38,453 bases of DNA, taken from IMG/VR virus record IMGVR_UViG_3300030328_002514, positions 7,364 through 45,816 of that record. The stretch is one strand, 5' to 3'. The translations under genes and the position numbers were made by a program. The notes beneath the pieces were generated by a model that did no database searches, was not told where the DNA came from, and worked only from the letters and a program-made list of their open reading frames with translations. Every line of letters starts with the position of its first letter. Position 1 is the stretch's first letter. This DNA is from a virus. Positions 1-4,389 of the stretch are shown piece by piece.

Positions 1-11
1 TAATAACATTT

Positions 12-38
12 AAGGGACGCAATCTTCGTCCCTTTTTT
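12..38 (+). terminator. Rho-independent terminator of an upstream gene
   Basis: An 8-bp perfect stem (12-19 with 27-34, AAGGGACG/CGTCCCTT) and a 7-base loop run into a T tract (33-38). It closes a gene that lies left of the window. A second small hairpin (49-54 with 60-65) follows. The rest of 66-135 holds no gene I can support. Confidence 0.85.
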
Positions 39-135
39 ATTAACAAATCATTCTCAATAAGAATGCGTTATTGCGAAAGGCCTAGGCCTCTGTCCCTCGA
101 CGGCTTAGCCCAGTTCACAAAGTGTCTACCATTTG

Positions 136-164
136 CCCCATTCGTGCCCGTGATCGTTTATATT
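136..164 (+). promoter_or_regulatory. Promoter with upstream CCCCATTCGTGC box and -10 TATATT
   Basis: The -10 hexamer TATATT is at 159-164. The 12-base box CCCCATTCGTGC at 136-147 recurs identically at 2714-2725, in both cases starting 23 bases before the -10 hexamer, so it fills the -35 region. The downstream AAAAGAG resembles the cassettes further on. The gene at 190 follows with a GGAG ribosome site at 181-184. Confidence 0.55.
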
Positions 165-189
165 AAAAGAGTCAATCAATGGAGCACTT

Positions 190-423
190 ATGCTTTTTGA
201 AATCATCTCAGACAATGTGGATTTTATGTTCACGGACGTTGAAGAGATCGGCAGCAGTGACATTTCAATCTGCGTGAATCGAATCATTAAGGAGTATTCA
301 CCGTTCACCGTAGATTATGCGTCAACGCCAACCCGTCAAGTCATCCGTAGATGCGTCAGGAACTGTCTTGCCAGTTTAAATGATTTACATGAGTGTCAAG
401 TCAGTGAGTATGACACTCTATAA
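190..423 (+). CDS. Hypothetical small phage protein (77 aa)
   Basis: I do not recognise this 77-residue protein. The start is set by a GGAG Shine-Dalgarno five bases upstream and by the promoter at 159-164. The N-terminal half is acidic (DNVDFMFTDVEE) and the C-terminal half holds an Arg/Cys segment (RQVIRRCVRNCLASLNDL) predicted to be helical. There is no signal peptide or membrane segment. It is the first complete gene of the accessory island, and its TAA stop opens the terminator/promoter cassette that serves the next gene. Like its neighbours it is probably an early, host-directed protein; that is inference from position only. Confidence 0.7.
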   Translation: MLFEIISDNVDFMFTDVEEIGSSDISICVNRIIKEYSPFTVDYASTPTRQVIRRCVRNCLASLNDLHECQVSEYDTL

Positions 424-434
424 AGTGCACACCA

Positions 435-458
435 AATCCCCCACAGTGGGGATTTTTT
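435..458 (+). terminator. Hairpin terminator in cassette
   Basis: The stem AATCCCC (435-441) pairs with GGGGATT (448-454) around a six-base loop and runs into six T (453-458). It begins 11 bases after the stop codon of the preceding gene. Confidence 0.8.
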
Positions 459-466
459 GCTATTAT
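458..466 (+). promoter_or_regulatory. Extended -10 promoter overlapping the terminator tail
   Basis: TGCTATTAT matches the extended -10 form TGnTATWWT. The last T of the terminator tract is the T of the TG element, so no -35 box fits and the hairpin occupies that site. It would drive the genes at 491, 614 and 799. Confidence 0.6.
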
Positions 467-490
467 TAAAGAGTCAAAGGAATTAAACCC

Positions 491-613
491 ATGATTGATC
501 CACGTTTTGAAGAAGAAGCACTTTCCATCCTTATGGAAGAGGCATTTTCAGAAACTAAGGAAGAGACCAAATTTGATGTTGATGCGTATTTCAATTCTGA
601 CATCGAATATTAA
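491..613 (+). CDS. Hypothetical acidic 40-aa protein
   Basis: A 40-residue, strongly acidic protein (MIDPRFEEEALSILMEEAF at the N-terminus; C-terminus SDIEY). An AAGGA ribosome site at 477-481 lies nine bases before the ATG. The stop codon directly abuts the ATG of the next gene at 614, so three tiny genes (491, 614, 799) form one operon behind the 458-466 promoter. I do not recognise the family. Its content of about one third Asp and Glu recalls small phage proteins that bind host enzymes or mimic DNA, but nothing in the sequence proves this. Confidence 0.6.
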   Translation: MIDPRFEEEALSILMEEAFSETKEETKFDVDAYFNSDIEY

Positions 614-802
614 ATGCAATCTTTTCCATCCGTCAACCCTATTGATTTTCATATGACAAACTACGATTCCAGCATTTACTCTGAAGTTGAGAAATTCTGT
701 TCAGAGACTGAAATCACCGTTGACTATTTTCTCCAGGAATTCAGTCAGACTGAAAGACCAATTTATGCCATGCGTGGGAGATCCCCATTGAATGACGCAT
801 GA
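614..802 (+). CDS. Hypothetical 62-aa protein
   Basis: Starts at the base after the preceding stop codon and ends with a TGA overlapping the ATG of the next gene (ATGA at 799-802), a sign of translational coupling. The central segment (VEKFCSETEITVDYFLQEF) looks like a short amphipathic helix pair, a pattern I associate with small cyanophage proteins of unknown role. There is no Shine-Dalgarno other than sequence inside the previous gene. Function unknown. Confidence 0.6.
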   Translation: MQSFPSVNPIDFHMTNYDSSIYSEVEKFCSETEITVDYFLQEFSQTERPIYAMRGRSPLNDA

Positions 803-933
803 TTGATCTCTACGAATTACTCACCCCTGAGGAGTTAGAGACCGTTTCACAAATTGCGTTAGAGGCAATGACCCGTGATGGTCTCACCCCGAATGTTTGG
901 GAACTACACATTAAGGCAGAGCTATCCACTTGA
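799..933 (+). CDS. Hypothetical 44-aa helical protein
   Basis: The ATG at 799 overlaps the stop of the preceding gene by four bases (ATGA). The product begins MIDLYELLTPEELETV and continues with a second helix ending in HIKAELST. Tight coupling to the two genes before it and the terminator right after the TGA support it as a real gene despite its size. I do not recognise a family. The TPEELE turn followed by a leucine-spaced helix suggests a two-helix protein, possibly a protein-binding peptide. Confidence 0.6.
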   Translation: MIDLYELLTPEELETVSQIALEAMTRDGLTPNVWELHIKAELST

Positions 934-946
934 TAAACTGTCCACC

Positions 947-969
947 AAACCCCCCAAAGGGGTTTTTTT
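947..969 (+). terminator. Hairpin terminator in cassette
   Basis: AAACCCC (947-953) pairs with GGGGTTT (959-965) and is followed by a T run to 969. It belongs to the repeated motif AAACTGTCCACCAAACC that starts just after the stop codon (935). Confidence 0.85.
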
Positions 970-970
970 A

Positions 971-980
971 TGGTTATAAT
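971..980 (+). promoter_or_regulatory. -10 promoter element after the terminator
   Basis: TGGTTATAAT: a perfect TATAAT hexamer at 975-980 immediately after the terminator tail, with TG three bases upstream (one base off the usual extended -10 spacing). It serves the basic protein gene at 1009. Confidence 0.6.
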
Positions 981-1008
981 AAGAAGGTAAACAAACGAAT
1001 CAATTCGT

Positions 1009-1320
1009 ATGCCTGTTAAGTCAACACCTGCTGCAACTCCTACAAAAACACGTAAGAGACGCACCCGTAAGACTTCTACACCCAAGGTCACTGTCACAAC
1101 CTTTAAAGGTGGCAAGGCAGTCTCAAAAGTAACCACACTTAAGAGACCGTCAACCGCACGTCTTATCAGTCCTCAAAAATACCTTAAGGACATTCAGACA
1201 AGGTGGGCGATTCATAACTATGAGATCCAGGAATTACTTCGTGACTTCTCAAAAGGTTTTAAGGCAGTTCAACCCTACCATGCACAGGCAGTCAAAACCG
1301 TCAAAGCATGGACAGTTTAG
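1009..1320 (+). CDS. Small basic, possibly nucleic-acid-binding protein (103 aa)
   Basis: A 103-residue protein with a disordered, Thr/Pro/Ala/Lys/Arg-rich N-terminus (about residues 1-47, including KTRKRRTRKTS near 13-23) and a compact helical C-terminal part (about 48-103: ARLISPQKYLKDIQTRWAIH, then an amphipathic helix). The basic tail resembles histone H1-like or AT-hook-like tails, so binding to DNA or RNA is a reasonable inference; no catalytic motif is visible. The ATG is preceded by a 6-bp inverted repeat (ACGAAT-CA-ATTCGT, 995-1008) rather than a close Shine-Dalgarno; the nearest AAGAAGG is more than 20 bases away. It is a single-gene unit between two terminators. Family not recognised. 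Confidence 0.65.
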   Translation: MPVKSTPAATPTKTRKRRTRKTSTPKVTVTTFKGGKAVSKVTTLKRPSTARLISPQKYLKDIQTRWAIHNYEIQELLRDFSKGFKAVQPYHAQAVKTVKAWTV

Positions 1321-1332
1321 AAACTGACCACC

Positions 1333-1355
1333 AAACCCCCCACAGGGGGTTTTTT
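1333..1355 (+). terminator. Hairpin terminator in cassette
   Basis: AAACCCCC (1333-1340) pairs with GGGGGTTT (1345-1352) around a CACA loop, with a T run to 1355. The motif AAACTGACCACCAAACC starts directly after the stop codon. Confidence 0.9.
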
Positions 1356-1357
1356 AT

Positions 1358-1366
1358 TGGTATATT
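1358..1366 (+). promoter_or_regulatory. Extended -10 promoter
   Basis: TGGTATATT is an exact TGnTATATT extended -10, two bases after the terminator tail; it continues ATAAGAGTAAAC, nearly as in the cassette at 1654. It drives the gene at 1392, which has a clear AAGGAG at 1381-1386. Confidence 0.65.
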
Positions 1367-1391
1367 ATAAGAGTAAACAAAAGGAGCAAAC

Positions 1392-1619
1392 ATGCGACTT
1401 CAACCAATCGCCTCAAACATGACCCAAGTTGATTTTGACAACGGGTATCAGGTTTTATTCTCATACAAAACACCTGTGGCATGCTTGAGTGATAACGGTT
1501 ACTACAGAACTTCTAAATTCTGGTCAGTGACAACCTCACGTCATATTAACAAGTGGTTAGATGGAGTGTTAGCAAAGGAGCAACCCCAAGAATTCTTTGA
1601 TACCATAACCGCTTCGTAA
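1392..1619 (+). CDS. Small conserved phage protein with SVTTSRHINKWL signature (75 aa)
   Basis: A 75-residue protein of the form NMTQVDF...GYQVLFSYKTPVA...YYRTSKFWSVTTSRHINKWL. I recognise this pattern (asparagine-methionine-threonine, a central LFSYxTPVA strand, and the closing TSRHINKWL) from small proteins of many phages and archaeal viruses whose function is unknown; I believe it carries a DUF name (DUF8033) but cannot confirm it. The start is fixed by an AAGGAG ribosome site with a five-base spacer. It is a single-gene unit between two terminator/promoter cassettes. The fold looks like a small beta sheet with a C-terminal helix. Confidence 0.8.
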   Translation: MRLQPIASNMTQVDFDNGYQVLFSYKTPVACLSDNGYYRTSKFWSVTTSRHINKWLDGVLAKEQPQEFFDTITAS

Positions 1620-1629
1620 ACTGTCCACT

Positions 1630-1651
1630 AAACCCCCATTAGGGGGTTTTT
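1630..1651 (+). terminator. Hairpin terminator in cassette
   Basis: AAACCCCC (1630-1637) pairs with GGGGGTTT (1642-1649) around an ATTA loop, followed by T to 1651. The repeated motif begins inside the stop codon of the previous gene (TAAACTGTCCAC, 1617-1628). Confidence 0.9.
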
Positions 1652-1653
1652 CG

Positions 1654-1662
1654 TGTTATATT
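1654..1662 (+). promoter_or_regulatory. Extended -10 promoter
   Basis: TGTTATATT is an exact extended -10 (TGnTATATT), two bases after the terminator tail, followed by ATAAGAGT as at 1367-1374. Transcription would start near 1670 and give an 80-base structured leader before the gene at 1751. Confidence 0.65.
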
Positions 1663-1670
1663 ATAAGAGT

Positions 1671-1750
1671 GGAAGAGGTTGGCATCCCTGAGACCTTAAG
1701 GTCAGACATCTGCTACCTCACCCACAACAAACATTTTTCCTGATTTTGTT
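1671..1750 (+). other. Structured 5' leader without Shine-Dalgarno
   Basis: The leader can fold into one long stem: GAGGT (1675-1679) with ACCTC (1715-1719), GCA (1682-1684) with TGC (1711-1713), CT (1688-1689) with AG (1704-1705), and the palindromic core GACC-TTAA-GGTC (1692-1703). A second weak A/U stem (1726-1731 with 1745-1750) abuts the ATG. No ribosome site is visible. This could be a regulatory leader or a small RNA; the pairings are read by eye only. Confidence 0.4.
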
Positions 1751-2710
1751 ATGACAAAAAACCTTCACATTGAGCACCCTGAGGACAGCATCTTGACAGG
1801 TGATTTATCTGTTTTAGATGCTTTTTTAATGGAGCAGCATGTCAGCGTCAAGTATGATGGAGCACCAGCCATAGTATGGGGTAAGAACCCAGCTACTGGC
1901 AATCAGTTCGTGGGCACAAAATCCGTATTTAATAAGATCAAAATCAAAATCAATGAGAGTCATGAGGACATAGACAGAAACCACAACGGCCAGGTGGCCG
2001 AGATACTGCATGAGTGTTTTGATTGTCTCCCTGACACTGATTCTATTATTCAGGGTGATTTCATCGGCTTTGGGGGTGAGGGCCAATATACCCCTAATAC
2101 AATTGAGTATGATTTTGACATGCACGATGATGGCACCGTTGTTATGGAGAATATTATTGTGGCCCCTCATACTGAATATACAGCCGACTGTGACCTAAGG
2201 GATGCAGAGGCCAAACCCCTATTGGAAAATTTGGAAGGAACTGAAATGTGCCTATTCGTGAAACCCCATGCAGGTACGGCTATTGATTCTTACAACCGTT
2301 TTGGCAATAAGTTTGATTTTGGCATGTACCTTGGTTTCGTGAGGGCCATGGCTCAGTTGGTGGTGTTCGCATCCGCCAAAGAGGCTAAGAAGATCATGAA
2401 AGAATTAAATAGCTATATCCGTGACGGTAAGGAGATAGACCCCGACCAGTTTGACAATCCTAAGCTCATTTCATTTTGGTTGAGCGTTAAGACTTTAAAG
2501 ATGATAGCATTAAGTCAGTGCCGCCACAGGTGGGGCCCTGACGCATACATTGTAAACCCTGAGGAGGATTCTATTGAGAGCATCGATGCAGAGGGCTATG
2601 TCATTCATTCTGACGGGGGTAGCTATAAGTTGGTTGATAGAGAATTATTCTCTTATGCCAACTTCAACAACGTCAAGTGGGCCGCAGACAGTCCAGCAGG
2701 TGGCACATAA
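1751..2710 (+). CDS. Ligase-like nucleotidyltransferase domain protein (319 aa)
   Basis: The 319-residue product has the hallmarks of the covalent nucleotidyltransferase superfamily (DNA/RNA ligases and capping enzymes). K34-Y-D-G37 (in VSVKYDGAPAIVWG) fits motif I, with Lys34 the candidate for AMP attachment. QGDFIGFG (101-108) sits where motif III is expected. E281-G-Y-V-I fits motif IV and YKLVDRE (292-298) motif V. The N-terminal IEHPEDSILTGD and the KSVFNKIKIKINESHEDIDR segment are typical of a cyanophage family that I believe is called DUF6267. No OB-fold or separate ligase domain is apparent, so it may be a minimal enzyme, a kinase-ligase relative or an inactive derivative. It follows a structured leader with no Shine-Dalgarno. 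Activity and substrate are inference. Confidence 0.7.
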   Translation: MTKNLHIEHPEDSILTGDLSVLDAFLMEQHVSVKYDGAPAIVWGKNPATGNQFVGTKSVFNKIKIKINESHEDIDRNHNGQVAEILHECFDCLPDTDSIIQGDFIGFGGEGQYTPNTIEYDFDMHDDGTVVMENIIVAPHTEYTADCDLRDAEAKPLLENLEGTEMCLFVKPHAGTAIDSYNRFGNKFDFGMYLGFVRAMAQLVVFASAKEAKKIMKELNSYIRDGKEIDPDQFDNPKLISFWLSVKTLKMIALSQCRHRWGPDAYIVNPEEDSIESIDAEGYVIHSDGGSYKLVDRELFSYANFNNVKWAADSPAGGT

Positions 2711-2713
2711 AAT

Positions 2714-2742
2714 CCCCATTCGTGCTTAAGGCACCTTATAAT
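2714..2742 (+). promoter_or_regulatory. Promoter with CCCCATTCGTGC box and -10 TATAAT
   Basis: A perfect TATAAT at 2737-2742, with the 12-base box CCCCATTCGTGC at 2714-2725, identical in sequence and spacing to the promoter at 136-164. The short inverted repeat GTGC-TTAAG-GCAC (2723-2735) overlaps it. No convincing terminator separates it from the gene before. Confidence 0.6.
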
Positions 2743-2770
2743 AAGTACATACACAAAAGGAGTTCCACCC

Positions 2771-3043
2771 ATGGTTCAAACATCAATCAATCTTTCAGAC
2801 ACAAAAACAGACTACAACGGTTGGACAGATTGGACAACTTGGAATTGTGCACTCTGGATCAATAACACCCCTTCACTTTATGGGATTGCTCAGGAAAGCA
2901 ACAACTATGCAGATTTTCTCTCTTTCCTTGAGGTCGTGGCGGATGATCTAAGCGTATGCGGTGCAACCCCTGACGGTGCAGATTGGGGAGAGGCAGACCT
3001 GACAGAAATGAATGAACTAATCACAGAAATCAAGGAGGGTTAA
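2771..3043 (+). CDS. Small conserved protein with GWTxWxTWNxALWINN signature (90 aa)
   Basis: A 90-residue acidic protein whose residues 17-40 carry the pattern GWTDWTTWNCALWINN followed by LYGIAQE. This Trp-rich opening is shared by small proteins of phages and plasmids that I know as YNGWTNWETWN-type proteins of unknown function (I believe DUF7249). The rest is helical and acidic (ADWGEADLTEMNELITEI). The start is fixed by AAGGAG at 2757-2762, eight bases before the ATG. Behind the 2737 TATAAT promoter, it forms a two-gene unit with the gene at 3047, whose ribosome site lies in this gene's last codons. Confidence 0.8.
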   Translation: MVQTSINLSDTKTDYNGWTDWTTWNCALWINNTPSLYGIAQESNNYADFLSFLEVVADDLSVCGATPDGADWGEADLTEMNELITEIKEG

Positions 3044-3046
3044 GAA

Positions 3047-3175
3047 ATGAGTTGCATCCAAAACGAAATGATCCTTGAGTCAATTTTTGATGAGGTTTGC
3101 GAAGAGTTCCCAAATATGAACGAACAGCAGCAAACCGAAATCACAAAGCAAAGATTTGAGGACATGTGCCAATAA
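3047..3175 (+). CDS. Hypothetical 42-aa acidic protein
   Basis: A 42-residue product (MSCIQNEMILESIFDEVCEE at the start, RFEDMCQ at the end) with three Cys residues and helical, acidic character. AAGGAGGG at 3032-3039 gives a strong ribosome site seven bases before the ATG, partly inside the last codons of the preceding gene. The stop is followed within seven bases by a strong terminator hairpin. Family not recognised. The good ribosome site and tight fit between its neighbours are the main grounds for calling it. Confidence 0.6.
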   Translation: MSCIQNEMILESIFDEVCEEFPNMNEQQQTEITKQRFEDMCQ

Positions 3176-3181
3176 GCAAAG

Positions 3182-3212
3182 CGGCTGCCATTTACCCAAA
3201 TGGTGGCCGTTT
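3182..3212 (+). terminator. Strong hairpin terminator
   Basis: Twelve pairs: 3182-3193 (CGGCTGCCATTT) with 3198-3209 (AAATGGTGGCCG), two of them G-U, loop ACCC, then TTT-CG-TTT. The -10 element of the next promoter starts eight bases later. Confidence 0.75.
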
Positions 3213-3216
3213 CGTT

Positions 3217-3222
3217 TATACT
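3217..3222 (+). promoter_or_regulatory. -10 element TATACT after the terminator
   Basis: TATACT lies directly downstream of the 3182-3212 hairpin, the same terminator-then-promoter layout as the upstream cassettes. It lacks the TG element. It would start a transcript near 3230, upstream of the ATG at 3254. Confidence 0.45.
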
Positions 3223-3253
3223 GGCCATATACACAAAACACGGATTTAAATCA

Positions 3254-3997
3254 ATGTTCAAAACCGACGGATCAGTTCACAACTCAGGCATCAAAAATGA
3301 GCTTGACACAATCGCATTCTTGAATGAGGCAGGAATTTTCAAGGATGAGGTAAAGCACTTGGGAGGGACTAAGAATAAGGCCGACGCAATGGCAGGGAAT
3401 GTCCCCATTAGCATCAAGCATAAGAAGGGGCTAAAAAACGGTTCGTTCGATTGGGTCAACACTTCAAAAGTTGATTCATTAGTTGACACTGGCCGCTTTA
3501 GTGATTTTCTCTTATTGGTTGACCTTTACAGAAACACCCCTGAGGCAGCCGCTCAGGTTGAGCCTATGCGTTCTGCATTTGCCAACCACTGTGAGAAGGA
3601 GCTGGATGGTATCACTTCAGAGAATCTAACTGCATGGCTTCATCAGGTGCTAGTGCGTGACAATGCGGGGATGGTCATGGCGATCAATGACACAGAGTCT
3701 AAGGAGCTACACATGGTAGAGGATGCTGGCATTATGTCTGTTAGACTTTTAAAGAATGGCTATAGGGCCGAGTTGGTAAAGGGTAGAGGTAAGAGCAGCC
3801 GTAAGGTTGTGTTCAAATCCTTCGGCTCTGAAATTGATACAGGCCTAAGGTTGAGACTGACAAGCAACAACGGCATCAAGGCATTCTTAGGAATGAGCAA
3901 AGCAAATAAGAACAGCCAGATAGTTTTGAAGTTGCAACAGGACAACATCAAGGGATTGATTGAGACAGCCCACGGTGTTGACTCAATGCCTTATTAG
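3254..3997 (+). CDS. Possible PD-(D/E)XK-type nuclease (247 aa)
   Basis: I choose the ATG at 3254 (MFKTDGSVHNSGIKNELD) because the in-frame ATG at 3200 lies inside the terminator hairpin and upstream of the promoter. The N-terminal third has the order seen in PD-(D/E)XK nucleases: a helix with a conserved-looking Glu (IKNELDTIAFLNEAG), then an Asp on a strand (KNKADAMAG), then a second strand with lysines (PISIKHKKG). In that reading the usual Glu of ExK is Ser (SIK), which occurs in variants but weakens the call. The remainder (about 85-247) is mixed helical and basic (KGRGKSSRKVVFKSF) and could bind nucleic acid. It may act with the ligase-like protein two genes upstream; this is inference. 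Confidence 0.45.
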   Translation: MFKTDGSVHNSGIKNELDTIAFLNEAGIFKDEVKHLGGTKNKADAMAGNVPISIKHKKGLKNGSFDWVNTSKVDSLVDTGRFSDFLLLVDLYRNTPEAAAQVEPMRSAFANHCEKELDGITSENLTAWLHQVLVRDNAGMVMAINDTESKELHMVEDAGIMSVRLLKNGYRAELVKGRGKSSRKVVFKSFGSEIDTGLRLRLTSNNGIKAFLGMSKANKNSQIVLKLQQDNIKGLIETAHGVDSMPY

Positions 3998-4014
3998 TTG
4001 GTGAATTGGACAGT

Positions 4015-4059
4015 GCCCCCGATGATGGGGGCGTTCGCCCGTCCCGCGTTTGAAAACGC
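4015..4059 (+). other. Cluster of mutually exclusive GC-rich hairpins
   Basis: GCCCCC (4015-4020) can pair with GGGGGC (4027-4032); the same G run can instead form GGGCG-TT-CGCCC (4029-4040); and GCGTT-TGAA-AACGC (4046-4059) follows. No T tract is present, so this is not a standard terminator. It could be a processing or attenuation element after the nuclease-like gene. It also marks the border where base composition drops. Nothing else is seen up to 4080. Confidence 0.45.
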
Positions 4060-4111
4060 CTAACTACCCTAACCTACAAAGTGTTACGGAAGCGAGATAA
4101 CTATTCCTCTT

Positions 4112-4141
4112 TATATAAAAATTTTTTTCGCTATATAAAAA
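4112..4141 (+). repeat. Direct repeat TATATAAAAA, possible promoter
   Basis: TATATAAAAA occurs at 4112-4121 and again at 4132-4141, 20 bases apart, in an A/T-rich stretch ahead of the gene at 4162. Either copy could be a -10 element or a degenerate late box (TATAAAAA against TATAAATA). The sequence alone does not decide. Confidence 0.3.
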
Positions 4142-4161
4142 CATATACGATCCCCTTCAGA

Positions 4162-4332
4162 ATGCAAAAAAATTTCGGACATATTTTTTCGACGATAGAG
4201 GTCGATTCAGTAACTGGGGAGTATAAAGTGGTTATACCAGAAGCAATAATCAATGAGATGGGATGGTTCGAAGATTCAGAATTGAACTGGAATATTGTAG
4301 ATAGTGAAGTGATAATAACCGAAGATACCTAA
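4162..4332 (+). CDS. AbrB/MazE-like small protein (56 aa)
   Basis: I take the ATG at 4162 as start; the longer in-frame version begins at a GTG (4081) and adds 27 residues with no ribosome site that run through the A/T-rich promoter-like stretch. The 56-residue form contains VDSVTGEYKVVIPEAIINEM followed by GWFEDSELNWNIVDSEVIIT, the strand-IPE-helix-strand-strand order of swapped-hairpin AbrB-type domains. Such domains bind DNA as dimers, and cyanophages carry similar small proteins with an IPE..INE.xWYEDTE pattern. A role as a transcription regulator or antitoxin-like protein is inference; no toxin partner is visible next to it. Confidence 0.5.
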   Translation: MQKNFGHIFSTIEVDSVTGEYKVVIPEAIINEMGWFEDSELNWNIVDSEVIITEDT

Positions 4333-4336
4333 TTGA

Positions 4337-4365
4337 TTGACAACGCATATATAAGGTGATATAAT
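4337..4365 (+). promoter_or_regulatory. Perfect-consensus sigma-70 promoter
   Basis: TTGACA (4337-4342), a 17-base spacer and TATAAT (4360-4365) are the exact bacterial consensus. The gene at 4390 starts 25 bases downstream. It is the only promoter in the window where I see a full -35 box, and is expected to be used early by host RNA polymerase. Confidence 0.85.
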
Positions 4366-4389
4366 TGACTTGAAGGAATTAACACAATT

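Noticed and set aside
78-89. Perfect 12-base palindrome AGGCCTAGGCCT
   Set aside because: Single copy, no link to a promoter or operator position; too little to call a site.
60-130. Possible tRNA
   Set aside because: No acceptor stem, TTC arm or anticodon arm can be assembled on either strand.
63-203. 46-codon frame starting MRYCERPRPLSLDG
   Set aside because: No ribosome site, runs through the promoter at 159-164 and overlaps the better-supported gene at 190.
810-1136. 108-codon frame on the minus strand
   Set aside because: Shadow of the genes at 799 and 1009, spans a terminator and promoter, no ribosome site.
1826-2170. 114-codon frame on the minus strand
   Set aside because: Lies wholly inside the ligase-like gene, whose frame has clear family motifs.
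3200-3253. Upstream start for the nuclease-like gene
   Set aside because: The ATG is in the 3' arm of a terminator hairpin and upstream of the -10 element.
4081-4161. GTG start extending the AbrB-like gene
   Set aside because: Adds 27 residues with no ribosome site through an A/T-rich promoter-like repeat.
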